NCBI GenBank assembly: GCA_023974075.1
Contig: CM043801.1
Span: forward strand, 18,594,281 to 18,658,280
Length of the DNA stretch: 64,000 bases
From: Chaenocephalus aceratus
Taxonomy: Eukaryota; Chordata; Actinopteri; Perciformes; Channichthyidae
Reading direction: 5' to 3'
A program made the translations under genes and the position numbers. The notes beneath the pieces were generated by a model, which saw nothing but the letters and a program-made list of their open reading frames with translations, had not been told where the DNA came from and did not search any database. Shown piece by piece: positions 38,801 to 53,800 of the stretch (positions are counted from its first letter, which is position 1; each line of letters opens with the position of its first letter).

Positions 38801-41800
38801 ACAATTCTCAAGCCCCTCACCGTCTTTCCACTCTCTGGTCGCAGGGTGCAGGTATCCAAACAACTCGTCTGTGGTCACAGCTTTCGGGTTGATATCATTC
38901 CAAACCGTCTTCATCTTCATGTTTGCATACGTTCGATGGAGAGTCTTCAAGATCTGTGTATTTCACAACATCAAATCCCTTATTGTTTACTAGACGGTCC
39001 ATATGTATGAGAACAGGGAAATTCAACTCTTCCTTGACTTAAGCTTGGGGAGATCTGTGAAATATGTGTTCTGGTACAAGCTTAAAAGCCATCATTTACA
39101 AAATCGGCTTCTAAAATAAATGTGCAAATCCTATTTTGTATGTATTAATGGATACAGCGTATATCGAAAAGTTAACCTGGCTCTTTCCGGTTCCTGGTCC
39201 ACCTACTACAAACACAGAGTGTCTGACCGCCAGCAGCTCCTCCAGCTGGGTCACCTGTCGACACAAACAGTGAATCATAATGGATTATGATATAAATACT
39301 ATTTTAAAGAATGACAGACCTATGTACTGTATATGAATTAATTTGTATATTTGTGTTCCCAATGAAACAAAGTACTGTGCATCTTCAAAAGAAAGTAAAA
39401 ACGTGCAATTTAGAACTATTAACAAATAACTGTAAACATACTGTAGTGATGAACTGAGTTTTATTTACCAAAGTGACATATATGTGTATTCACATTGCAG
39501 GCAACACTGAAACAGAGGCATGTCTTCCCCAGAGCATGGCATAGTTATGGAGCACCTTCAGTATGAAGTTCTCCTCCGGCTGCAGGCGCAGTTCACTGAC
39601 TGACTGGCGCACAGCGTTCTCCAGCTCGGGGTCTCTCTTCCTGGGCACGTCCAGCTGAGGGAACAGGTCACTGATGAGCCCGAGGAATATCGGCACGTCA
39701 CTGGTCACTATCTTAGGCAGGTTGAAGTCCCTCAGTGCCCGCATCAGCACCTGGGCAGGAAATGACAGCGTGGATGAAGTAATGTAAATGCAATTATGAA
39801 CTCACGATTGGCCAAAACCACAAACCACATGAATGCACACATTGTCCCCATTTCAAGTACCTGTGAGATCAGTGTGGACATTAGCATTACTCATTGACTT
39901 CAGATTGATGCGTACCTTTTCCTCAGGTCTGCTGCGTTCCTCTCTCTTCAGAGACCCAGCCACAACCAGGACTGATTTGATAGCTCTCAAACCCCAATCA
40001 TAATGATCCTAATAGAAAAAGGAAACACATAACTGATCAAGCAGTGAAAGCAAGTACTGTGTCAAGCATCTTTTATCTTCCGGTACAGTAAATGATTTTC
40101 AAAGCAGACCAAAGTCATCAACTTTATCAGTCGTAAAGACAAAACATGTGAAACACAAGAATGGTCAGAGTGCATTCAGAAGTTCTGTTATTTGTTTTCC
40201 AATATGTTAACCATGTGCAGCAGAGTGGAACACTATTTGAATAAGAGTTACAATACTCAGTTCACTATATCTAAGGGGAATGTTATTTCCATAGCCTCGG
40301 AAAGTTCAATCAAACATATCGAGAATGGGCTACTCATGAGAAATGACCTTTATGATTTGTTAAGATGCTTTCTAGTTCTGCTTTTAGATTACAGTGGTTT
40401 ATGTACCTGTTTGGACAGCAGCTCCTTACAAAGAGTGTAGAGGCTGATGAACTTTCTTGCCAGCAGACGAGCGTCTATGAAGCCTTCAGCAACCAACATG
40501 ATCTCACAGATCAGCTCAAAGTCTGGGATCACCATGGCACAGGGCCTGAACAGTGAACGCAACTCATTTGAGTCATCTTTGACATTTGTAATATCTTGCA
40601 ATAATCTCTCGTCAGTTTAAATATCAGACCTGAATAGAGCTTTGAGATTCTCTGGCAGCTCGGCCCTGCCAGCATAACCAGGGTTCAGAGTGATGAAGAT
40701 CCCCACTGTTGACTTCAGTTCAATCTCTTCTCCCAGGAAATGGAACCTACATGCACACAGAAACAATTAGAGAGGAGTCTGCAGAGGAACGTCAGCCTGG
40801 ATCAAAAGACATTCATTTGTACAAGTACAGTTTTGGTATCTACCTTTGCTTCTTGTTGCGTACAGCATCCTGTATAGTCTTGACCTGCACAGCTACCACA
40901 GACAGCACCTCCACTGAGATCCTGTTGAACTCATCAAAGCACCCCCACACCCCAGTCTGAGCCAGACCTTTGTAAATGTTTCCTATGGACTGAAGACGTG
41001 TGGCGGAGACAAAGTGAGTTAGTTCAAGGGTGGATTTATTATAATTGGCATAATGAATAGAGTAAATAAGACATAAATAGACACTACGGATAACATCTGC
41101 GCAGTCGATGCTACCTTGTAATCCATCTGTTCTGAGCAGTTGAACACATAGACCATGATGCCCAGGGAACGTCCCAGATCTTTAGTGGTCTCCGTCTTAC
41201 CGGTGCCTGCCGGGCCTGAGGGGGCACCGCTCATAGTCAGATGGAGGGACTGGGTCAGTGTTATGTAACACCTAACAGAGGCAGGGTAGAGATTTGAAAT
41301 GATAACAATATTGACACGGTTAGTTACTCTGATCCACACTTTTCCAAAGTGGACTGAAGTATATGTTAAAAATATGGTATGATATACAATGTGGTCAGAT
41401 ATAAGACTTCAAAGCTACTTTATTTTGCCCTTTTTTGATTATAGGAACATTCATCTTTAGACCCAGATTAACAAATGTTTTCTAATATGAGTTACCTTCT
41501 TTCAACCATTGTACAGTTTTTAAGTTGTTCGGGAAACTTCCTGGATCATTATCCTTTGTGGGATCCCCCTCTCTCTCTGAGTCTGAATGATATTGGGCAA
41601 TGTAAATAACATTCACTGCCTATTTAACTGAGGTCCCACGGCACCTTTCTCTTTCCAATACACTTTGCACTTTCTTTAATGATGTGTAACATCTGTGTGC
41701 TTGTGCATCAGTGTGACATATAGTACTACAGGTGTACCTGTCCGTTAGAGGAGTGATGACAAGTCTGTTAGTGTTCCCCAGGTATTCATAGCTGAACTGG

Positions 41801-44800
41801 AACTGGGCGTCACAGATGTTGATGTAACAGTGTCTGGTTTCGTCATCCCAGCGGTGGCGTAACTGGGACAACCAAGCAAAGGCCTGGCCGGTTGTCACCT
41901 ACAAGACACATAGAGTTACACCAACATCATTGTGTTGTGCTTTTATTCAGCAGATAAGTGTTTCACTTCAGCCTTACCTTCTGAGTGATGAGATTAGCCA
42001 CCACGTCTCGAGCATGGACATCAATAGTGCAGACGGTCATAATTTTCTGTCTGTCCCCAGGAGTTAAATCTCCAAGCAGCATGTGGATCAGTGAGTTCAA
42101 CTGTGTGATCTAAAAACAAAAAAAGATCACTGAACACAACACATTTGGAATGAAATGTGATAAACAAACAATTTAAATGTGTATCTAGAAAATAATCTGC
42201 AGATGAATCAATTATCAAAAGATGAGTTAGTTGCAGCTCTACCTAACAATATGTTGAATGTATAGCACTACCTGTTTCCTGTTGTAGTCTTTGAGAGCTG
42301 TCTCAAATCCCTCCTCCACTCTCTCAAAGGCAATGCCCACGTCTGTGGCCCACCACACCTGACTACCAGTCAACCCTACCTGTGAATGGAGAGACAATCA
42401 GAGACAGACAACAGATGATTATGGTGTTCGTAAAGTTAAAGTTGTATTTCTACAGACAGTGCATTACCAGACCTGTGAAGGGTAGTCGAACATCCACTGG
42501 TCTCTGGGTTTGTCCTCATAGGCGGCTACAGCCTCCTGGATCTCCTTTCTGACCGTGCAGCGCATGGTGCTCTCCAAGGCACTCAGCCAACACTCTGCCT
42601 GAAGAAGGAGACAAACTGTTACATACATTGAAATACAAATAGAATTCAATACTATATAATGATTGGAAAAGGCACAACATGATTACACATAGCAAATGTT
42701 TGCACACACGATAAAGTACATACTGTGCATATTATAAACAAGAGAGACATGTTAATATAGCAGTGAGGGAGTGTACATCTACTTTGCACACACATACATC
42801 TAATTCTGTTTTTCAATACCTGTCCTTCGCAGACACATGGCTCAAAGAATGGAACATATTCTCCCTCTCGGCTGAACATCCCTATAGCAACTGCCTCCCC
42901 GTCTTCCTCTCCTCCTCCACCTCCGTCTGAGTCCTTAAAGCGAAGATCTGCTATGTTGTCAAACAGCTTCAGCAAGTGTCTAGTGACCTGAGGAATAAAA
43001 CACACAAATATAATAAAGTTCATTCATTATTTTCATATATTATGTTGTTAACAAGTCGTTATCTCTTGACTGGATGTAAGCCTTTCAACCTTATATCTAT
43101 TATCATTCTCCACAAATCAAATAACTGGATGGAAGAAAATATTGAACTGATACAATTAGCTGCACCTTTAAGTATTTGGAAAACATGATCAGATTGTGAT
43201 CAGTCACCTGTTTGGGCTGTGTCCCCTTGGAGACAATCTCCAGCAGGTCTGAGGCAGAGACAAAGTAAAATCTGGGGAAAGTGAGTCTCTTTGTCTCCAG
43301 GTACTCGGCCAGGGCCTTCTCACACACAGACAGCCTCTGCTGCAACGTCTCCAAGTTCTCCAGGAAGCCAGGCTGGTTAGTCACCTCTACCATATTACTG
43401 TTCTGCACCACCTCAGTCATCAAGGTCTGGGGAGGGAAAGAAGCCAAGTCAGAGAAAAAGAACATTTCACACACCATTAGGATGTGGTGAGGTGGATGCA
43501 TGTCTTATGTATTATGTGTTAGCTCAAGAGGTAGAAGAAGTATGCAGATGCTTTACTCACGTAACAGCAGCAATAACAGTCTGTGAGAAAACTCCACGAC
43601 AAGTAAAAGTCTTGCATTCTAAACCTTACGCAAGCTAATCTACATAATGTAAGACATGTGTTTATAGCGTGGCAGTCGTTTGAGAAACACCCATCTCTAA
43701 AAAGTCAACTTTTCCTGAGCTAAAAAACGGTCTAAAAGTTTGTTTAGCTAGGTAGGATACAATTCCTCATTCTATTAGGAAACATTAATTCTTTCTACAT
43801 CTCTGAGTAAATCTGGAAAAAACAAGCTTTTTCACAGGAAAGGCAGTACAAATGTATACAATATTTGCCTCTGACATGTAGTGGAGTTCAAGCACTGTAT
43901 ATAGTTGCATAAAAGTATCTCCAAATTGTACTTAAGTGCAGTACTTGAGTAGATGTACTTCCCCCCTCTGGTTACCTGGAAGTCGGAGTGAATTCCCTGG
44001 AAGCGCTCAGCATCGTTGGCCAGCTGGCAGCGGATGTCGTGGCTGTTGGTGAAGATGCTGTTGAGGTGGGCCCATGTGCGTTGGACGGACATCCAAGCAG
44101 AGATGACGAGGTCGGCCACCATCAGCTCCTTCTGCCATCCACTCACCTCCGCCTGGAAATACTCCACGTACTTACTCATCAGGATGTTCTGCAGCTGCAC
44201 CTGAAGAGAAAGAACAGGAGTGGCTTTACATCATGATCTGTACGAATCTTCTACAATGACAGAAAGCACTACAGAAGCCAAAGCATGATAATCTATATGT
44301 AGCAAGGTTCAGCATTAAACCACTGAAATAAAGTAGATATCACAGTTATCACGCTCACCTGGTTGTCCTCCAGTGTTTCTATCAGATTCTCATCGGCCTT
44401 GAGCAGAGGGGTTCCTGTACTGCTGTGAGTCTCATAAGACAACGACATGACACTCCACGTCTGGGTTATCTCGGCCAAAACCTGAGGAAATGTAGCTTTA
44501 GAGTGGTGCAGTAAGACCAACATTAAACATGATGTTACTACATATGCTATGCATCTTATTTCTGAATAAGAACGTGTCATTTGAGCTTATTTGTCCATTG
44601 TGAGCTATAATTATTTTACAGTATTTCTTTTTTTAAGAATATGGTAGAAGTGACGATTTATGATAAAGGGATTTTGGACATAATTTCTCTCTAAATTCAG
44701 GTTGTTTTTTTTTCAGGGGAAATTCATTTTTTTTTGTATATACTTCTTTGCCAAGTGATCTGATTTGAATAACCATTGCAGCTACTACATTGACATACAG

Positions 44801-47800
44801 GACACTATTATACAACTGAATGCTATCTTTGATACCCACTTTCTCAATAGCCATTTCCTTCACAGCCTTGTCCACTATGTTTTTGACCTCGTCCTCCACA
44901 CGGTGAAGTTGTAATTCCAAAAGGTCCCCCAGGGTGGTGCCTTCCCCCATCACAAACCTGACCTGAGAATGGAAAGGGATACACAGCAGCCATGAGAGCG
45001 ATCACATTTCAGATTGGGCTCACTGAACTGTGCAGGTCAGAGGTCTAGACATTGAATGAATGTTGAGCATGTAAAGAGTAGATTATAAGAGAACATAACT
45101 CAACTCAATAGCATGGTAATTATCAAAGTGAAGAACTTGATTAATGATCAAATATTATAGAATAGGATTGTTTGAGACTTAGTGGATAGTGTCATACCCC
45201 TGTGGTGTTCATAAGCTGTTGCCAGTGTCGCTCTCTGACAGCGGAGTTTTGCAGCTCGTTGACGGCTCTCAGAGAGGTCAACAGGTTCTTTACAGTCGAC
45301 TCCAGACCTATGTAGACGTCCCATGCCCTCACCTCCTTATCCAGCATCTTCATCTCCTTATATATACAGAAACAGTCAATACGTGTGAGAGTGATATACT
45401 ATTTTGCTTTACTGGGTAAAAAATCTTTGGCCATAAAAGCATGTTATACTTTGGCAAATCGCCTGAGCTCCATGTCCATCTGCTCGACGTTGATCTCCTT
45501 CCATGGCGTCTTGGTCCAATCTTCTATACTGGTCTGGCACAGAGAGGAGAATGGAAATATTTGATCTGAGAAAACACATTTCGCCCGACACCCCTACAGA
45601 CTTAAAGGTCAGCTATAGATAAGGAATACTCAGCAGGTGGGTAAGCGCAGTGAAAGGCTGAGCCTCACTGCGCAGGCCTTTCCGTCTCGTGGAAATACCA
45701 ACATACGGTATTTGTTTTGAGCTTATAAACATTTACCTTCACAAAGACGACCATGTCCCAAACTGCTTTGACCAGTATGATGTCAGAGCGACACTGGCAC
45801 AGTTGCTTGTAGTCTGGGAAGCTGACCTCAAACAGATCAGCTGTGTCCTGCAGCTTCTTCATTTCTGCCTCCATCACTGCTACTCCTCGATTAGACTGGA
45901 GACAGATGTGTTTTGTGGCTTGAAATTGTGTTGTTAGATTTTATTTAATTATACATTCAAAGGCACTACTAAGGGCTCACCTTATCAATTAGTTTATATT
46001 GCTCCTCCACATCGATCCTAAAGATGGACTCGGTACAAAACTGTTCTCTGAAATCATGCTGCTTCACCTGAATAAAAAGAAAAAGCCTGTCCATTAAGGA
46101 TTCATTGCATATCTGTCTCCATCTCACCATCTATAAAGGTGCAAACTGGGGGAGGGGTGGAGTGAGTGATATATAATGCAGGAAAGAAAGGTTTATATGT
46201 CCGATATTGAGCTCTTTGTAGGGGGCATACAACACTGACATCCTACCCCACATACACACACATAGCCTCACCTCAAACCGGACACACTTCCTGCGAATAA
46301 CTGAAACTTCATTGGATTGTAGTGGCTGCCACTTCATGTTTAACCGTGAATGCAATTTTCTTCAGACTATTCCACTTCTCGGGCAGCTCCTGTGTTTCAC
46401 GGTAATAAAAGGAAGAATGTAAAGTAATGATATACTGTAAGTAGCATATCTGCCAGCACCCGTGGAAAAGTGTGTATTTTGTGCATGGGTACACACTTCG
46501 AGCTGCGTGTAGACGCTCTCTGGCAGCTGCTGTCCGTAGGTCTTGAGGAGCTCCGCAGTGGATTTGAGAGGTTTGAAGTGCTGATCGTTGCTGATCTGCC
46601 TGTCTCGGATGGCCATGAGGTGTCCCATGATGTCCACCAGGCCTGCATAGTCGCCATCTGACACCTTTTCAGAAAGACCACTGGCCGTGTCCTGGACGAA
46701 GGAGGATAATTCTCTCACGCTGTGGGAAAGAGAGACAGGAGGATAATGTTAGGGTACATATCCTTAGTTTAAGAGTTAAAACAGATTGCTTTTAGTAAGG
46801 GTTTTGATATTGTGTCCTATAACCACAACCAGACAGTGGACATTTGCATATTAGGGCGATTGTAGGTAACAAACAATTAAACTACAGTGCCAGGGAAGGT
46901 TATATTCAGATAATGTTTTATATCCAAGTTGGAAATGTATAACAAAACCTGCAATTGTTTACCTCAAATATGGTGTTGCACATTTACAATTTCTTTAAAA
47001 ACTCACCATCTATTTTCTACATTTGGAAGCAGTTCTTATCTCTTTGTGTATTTGTTGTCTATTTAGAATACATACAGTATGTGTGTGTGCTTGTGCATGC
47101 TAACCTCTGATTCACGTGGTTCAGCAGGTGCTCCTTGAACATCCAGCTCCATCTCTTGATGACATTCATCAGTGTGTGCTTGAAGGGTCTGATATCTAGC
47201 TGTAGCCAGCCACAAAACACCCTCCTGTCCTCCATCTTGCTCACTCGTACATACAGAGACTCAAACAGGTTGATCTGCAATGAAGAATGATGCGGAGACT
47301 CAGACACATTGATCGAAGAAAAAAAAGACTAAAGTCAATTCTGAATAAAGGCTTTTGGAAGTGAAAAACATGAGGCACACCTGTTCTTTGAAGTTGTCGA
47401 GGGTGGGTGGATTCTTTTTCAGCTCGTAGTCAGCATACAGCTCCGCTTCCTCTGTACTTAACACATGGCCATAAAGTAGGAACTGCCTCATGAATTCAGA
47501 CCTGTGATAAAGGCAAAGAAAGGATTCCTTTAGAATATGTTTTAGATATACCAACCTGATATACCAACCTGTATATCAAATGTGATAAAGATTAAAAAAC
47601 ATCTGACCTGTCATCTGTCCAGAGGTAGCGGTAGCTGGCAAAGGATCCTTGATATTCTCTGACCTGAAAGGCAACACAATCTTTCAAACGGTGAGCCTGA
47701 AAGCATCATACAGTATATGTCTCCATGTGTTGACAGGTAATCTTACCTTAGCAATAGCTATGCGTGCCCGTGAGCGGATAACATGGCACATCTCTGACAA

Positions 47801-50800
47801 ATCCTCCATTTCATTTATATCGCACTACAAGATGAGGAAGCAGTTTAGGATAGTACAGGGTGTGTGGATACATGTTATCTTCCCTATAATCCAATCTGTA
47901 CAGCACCTGATAGTTATCCCGCTGTTTATGCTTGGCCACTCTGGGAATGAAGGACGCCATGTTGGTGATGTTGGCCACCATCTTATCCACAATATCATAG
48001 AAGTTACCGCTTTGGCTGGAGTCCAGCGAGGGGTCGAAGGTCATCTCGTTGCTGTTGAGTACCAGCTGGACCTCGAACAGTGGTGTGATACGCTGGGATG
48101 CGTCTGTGTTGTCCATGAGGTACTGCAGGGAGCAACACACAGCACTGGAGAAGCCTGTCAGGATCATCCGGTCCACATAGTCTGTGTAGCCCTGCCACTC
48201 ACGGCTGCTCAGGTCTGCCACACCCAGCAGAGACTCGCTCTCCTGGAGGGGAGGGGATACAATAATACTTTACCCTCAAAATGATCTTTTGTTATTACAT
48301 TTCTCATCCTGTCTTACATTACATTTGTGATAGAAATTTGTCTTGCATGTTCCATGTTGAACAAAGAATACAAAAATAAGAAGAGTCTTAAAGGGCCCCT
48401 ATTATACTCTTTTTCATCACTAGATTATAGTTAAAACATGTCTCTGAAGTCCCCACGCCCCTCTGAGAGATATTTGGTTAAAAAGAACACAAAGGTGCTC
48501 TCGGAGGAGATTCAGGTGATAAGGTGGGCGGGGGTTACCTTGGTTGGTGATTGGCTAATAGTTACACAAGCCAAAAAAACCATTATGACATCATAAAGTG
48601 GCCAAAATCTGATCAGCTCATTTTCAGACAGGCTTTCATATAAATGGATCAGGACAAAATGTGAGCGAATCTTTTTTCCTGAAACTCTCAGAGTCTCTTT
48701 ACACAGAGGGGACACATGCTGATGGATAAAAGACATGAACAAATTGATTTTGCATAATAGGTGACCTTTCATTAATAATGTAAAAAGGGGCTGCATTTAA
48801 CAACTCCAAATATTCAAGTACAAATTTGTTTCAAATGTTACTTGAATATTGCTCTTGTGAAATTAGCCACATTTACTTTCTCCATTTTGGATCTGTGGAT
48901 GCATGCCAGAAACCTTTTGTTATATTTCTTGTATTCCTTTAAGAAGGACACAAGGTAGATCTGATAAAAATATAAGAATATGAGAGACATATACAAAGTA
49001 AAAGCCGTTCTCTAAAGCATTACAGTAAGGTGAGAGAATATACCTGCAGCAGAGTGTGTATTTCCTCCCCTGTACTGGTGATGAGAGTGTGCTGTTTGGA
49101 AACACTCTCTTCAATGTCAGAGAAGAGGAGGAGAGTGGATCCACGGCTCTTTCTGGTGATGAAGGCACGGTGGCTGAATTTCCCCATGAGGGCCTGGATG
49201 GCCTCCACATTAGCTTTACTCGTCTGGACACGACTTGAAATGCTCTGGCGACAGCAAATAGAGAAACTATTACAACCGGTAATTAAATTCCCTTTGGATG
49301 ACAGCTGCATGTTGCTTTTCTCTTTTAGGAGTGTTCGCCATAAAGAGGAAAGCTGGCTTGAATGCCTGGATTCATGCTACGTTGGCAGGCAACATTTATA
49401 CAGCAGATTTTCATATTTTTATTGAAAAACACGATCTCAATTAAACCACTACTTTATATGTCTGTCAGCAGAATCATGTGGAGAAGTATGTGAAGATATT
49501 TGTCATTTCAAACAACCCCTATGTACTACAAATGTTGTTCTGTATTTCATTTGCCATTTTCGGGTCACTAAAGAGATATGATTTTCAAAACTGTACTTTT
49601 AATATAATGTAACCCCAAATAAAGAATACAAAAACTCACCAGTGTTATGCGCTTTGTTGTTTTTTGTCGGTTTGTTTGTCTGTTTGACTACAGATACAAA
49701 TACTGGGCCAGGGAAGAACCCATTTAATTGTATTCCAAATGTGAGATGTCCCAACGAATTATTTTTCATTGATGTAAACAACATTTGAAAGAGATATAAA
49801 AAGGGCCCTTCTAGTTAACATAGTCAAAATACTTCCCTAGCATACAAAATAAACGTTCAGTACCTTGACCAGGTCTCGTGTGATTTGGATGTAGTCCCAC
49901 AGGTCGTCTCGAGCCCAGCTCAGCTCCTGGAGGGCCGGCTCCAGCTGACGTCTTGTCCTATCCATCTCATCTTTCACTAACCCCAGCTCCACCGCCAGGA
50001 TGGTGCTATGCAGCTTGTTGTACCACTGGGTCACCAAAGTCAGTGTCTGTGTGTACTACAGGATGCAATGCGGCATTAAGCCTTACACTTATTTACACCC
50101 CGTTTCACCGGCCACATAGCTGACAAATATAGCGGTTTGATACTTATACAATGCGACACTAGCAATTTATTCCCACCATGAAGAGTCTCTCCCGTTTGGA
50201 GTAGAGATGGAGAGCTGCTTTGGGAATGTTTTCGTTCTTCAGCATACCCAGATACTTCACCTCCCTTAACACCGATGTCAACTGGGGACAGGCGCAGAGA
50301 GAGGGGGAGAAATGTAACAATCAAATTGATTAATCCATGTAGCAATTACTTGTATTGTTTACTTTAACTGTGAAAGCAAAACATCAAAACAAATAGGATA
50401 AACATCTTAGAGTGGAAATCTCATTAACATTGGAACAAAGCGCACAAATGTTTTAAATGAGATAAATGCTCACAGTACATCTGATTCGTTGTTTATCCCT
50501 GAATTAAAGTGCCTACTTCTGACAACGCTGGTAAAAGAAATGATTGCTGCTGCTCTTTCTGCTTTGCCTTGTTTCATTATTTGATGTTGAGTGGGTTTGG
50601 GATTTTTTTTTATCTGACAAAAACAGACACACCAGGCATTTAATGCTGAGAAATGAAATTGTGGCAAATATTAAGTATTTTATGATTTGAGGACAGGCTA
50701 AATCAATATCATATTGCGGAAATCAGTGACATGTTGAAGCATAAAATAGTATAAACTGTATATCTAAAATAATCAAACCTCTTATTTGTGGCTTAACTTA

Positions 50801-53800
50801 ACATGTTAATCATGGAATGACTTGCATAGTCTAATGATTAATATGCATTAATATGTATGTAACATCCATACTAGGAGTTAGCAGGGACGACTTGAGGCAC
50901 ACTGCTGCACCAATTCTACCTTTATACTTAGTTATACAATTAAATTGTATTCATATTTAGTGATTGCCACTTCTAAAACGTTGTGCTTACTGCAGTACTG
51001 AAGTTGACCTGAAACAGGCCTGTGTCAGCGTCCAGTGTGAGCAGGGGGTCCTTCAGGTGGGTTTCACAGATTTCCTGGAGGCCCTCAGTCCACTCTGAGA
51101 ACAGCTCCTCATCATGCTGGTCCAAAACCTCCAGAACATGCTGACACTTTTGGAGGACGTTGTCTGCTTCAGCTGACCCCAGAGGCCTGGAAGATATACA
51201 GCATATAGTAAACTCAACAACAGATCTGCTGTGAACGTAGTAACATGATATAATGGTGTCTCTCCGTACATATTGGCCAGCTCGCTGAGGTTGCTCCTGT
51301 TGGTGAGGATGCGAATCCGAAGCTCCTGGGACCATTTGAGGTTCCCGGCCACATACGGCATATTCTTCCCCAAGACAATACAGCCTGACCGCAGCTAGAA
51401 ACACAAAGGCTGAATTAACTTGGCTGATAATGGAGTCATTCATTACTTTAAATTAAAAAAAGATTCAAATGAGTTTGTGGCACACATTTCAATTCTGAAT
51501 CACAATACAATAGGTTTCTTACCAAATTGAGACGTCTGCGATTGAGACAGACTATTACGGCATAGTTTAGTGATGCTGCAATCAGATCCTATGGCTGTAT
51601 TTTTGTATATTCAAAAGTAGGTGTGCCATTCTTCGAATTTCTAAATCTTTGAGAATATTTATTTCCTTTTAATCTCTCTTACCCCATCTCTGTGTTTATC
51701 CAGTATACACTGGCAGTAGTCTACTTCCTGGTGAAACATATCCAACAACACATTGTAGTTGGGAGAGAACAGCTGGTGGATCATGGGCCTCTCAAGCAGG
51801 GTGCTGAAAATCTTCAACAACTAGATTGGACACAACGAAAACAACAAGACATTTTTAGAAAACTTTAGGTAGAATGACCATTGGGCCATTCCTGGCTGTT
51901 AGTCTAAGCCAGAATCAAGTTTAAATTCCAATGTATAAATATACGCTTCTCAGCTGATTAAAAGGACAACAGTTTTCTAACATCTAACAACACAGATCCT
52001 AAAAAGATGCAACGTATCAACACCTTGTCGCCAAATGACTTAGAGATATATAAATACAGTAATGGGCTTTGTTGATGAGTGAGATTTCACAGACACATTA
52101 CCTTAAAGGTTGACGTCAGGTTTTTGGAGTGCTGGAAGGCCAGCTTAAGGACAGTTCCAAGCCTCTGGTCAAAGTCCCTGTTCTGCTCCATGAAGCGTCT
52201 GTAGTGATGCACAAAGTCCTGGACACAAGATGGCATTAGACAGGAAACACTGGATATGTTCAAACCTATTCCTCATCTAACAGCTTTGAGTCCATCTATT
52301 GAACTTTATCTTCAGTACATTAAAACATATTTCAGAACTGAGATCAATTTCTGATTCAGTTCCACATTTAATTGGCTCAGTGATATTGGAAGCTTGTATA
52401 AAATAGCTGTCAAATATCCAGTAGATTAAATTAAATAATTCACTGACTAATAATGACGGCTGTCACAGATTTTCGGCGTGTTGCTTGGCAACCACTTTGC
52501 TTTGTTATTTTTCAATTAGTGTACTGCTGGGCTGAAAAATAACATCTAATTTTTATTTTTCATTATTCGGCTGTGCCTGTCAGTGCCACTTAAATTGCTG
52601 TGATTCACAGGCCTTTGGGGCTTATTGATTTACATAGCAGTGTGATATCAAAGAGAAGTCTAACACACAATTTCACTGAGCCTCACATCATTACTATAGT
52701 CCAGGGGGTCGTATTTGCTCTCTCTGAGGGCCCTCCAGCGGTCATGAAACTCCTCGCTCATGCTGAAGACCATCTTGCTCAAGACTTTCCCTCTGGATCC
52801 ACCCAGTTCAACCTTCTCCAGTTTCAGAAAGTCCAGCGCTGTTGCAAAAAGTTCCTACAAAGAAAATATATATCATAATTAGAAAAAAACTCTCTGTAGG
52901 GTTCACAAATACATCGAAACATTATCTATAGCAGTTAAGCAGAGTGGTGTCTTCTAGAGCAGGGGTTCCCAACCTTTTTTCCCAAGAGCCGGGGGGGCTC
53001 CTGTTGGAAGTTGGGTAATTAAAGTTTCAAAGTCTCAAAAATGCTACAACTACTGTCACAAACTGGATGAATGTGAAGTATTGTGTTAAAGGAGGATGAA
53101 AGCGTAATCAAGGAGCACTATTGGAGTGACTTTGATGGTTATTGGACTCAGGATTAATTCATTTGGATTCCCGCTGTATGAAGAAATTAAAGGACGGCGC
53201 GGAAGTGGAAACAATTCACAAAGGGATTAAACTGTTTAAAACACATGCTCAAAGTAAGCCGGATTTTGCCGATGTGTTTATGTGGATTCAAAAGTCAAAT
53301 AATCTACAAAATGGAGGAGAACGATCTGATCGGAGCAACTGTGACAAATAATCCAACTGAAACCGGCATGGACAATGACTGTTTTAAAAATGTGCTTATC
53401 CAGAAAAGCCTGGTTTGGACACTTTACGGGCAGAAGAAACATTTATATTAAAGAAAGAATTATACATTTCTGTCTTTTTATGCCTTTATTAGCTACTAAC
53501 TTGATTTTTTATTAAAATTAAATAATCAATTATTTTATTGTAATGTAGCGACAATCGTGTATTGCGTTACAATTATATGTAAACCATTTTTTTTTTTAAA
53601 TAAAAAAAAAGTCTAAATATGATATTTGGCCTCAAATCATCTGAGGCCTGGCGCACCCCCTGTGATCTTTGGCGCACCCCCAAGGGGGGCTCGCCCCCCA
53701 GGTTGGGAACCACTGCTCTAGAGGTCATGGTCATATTCTTAGAAATAATAGCCTGATGTGCACATGTTTAACTGTTCCAATGAAACCAACACAAACTAAG

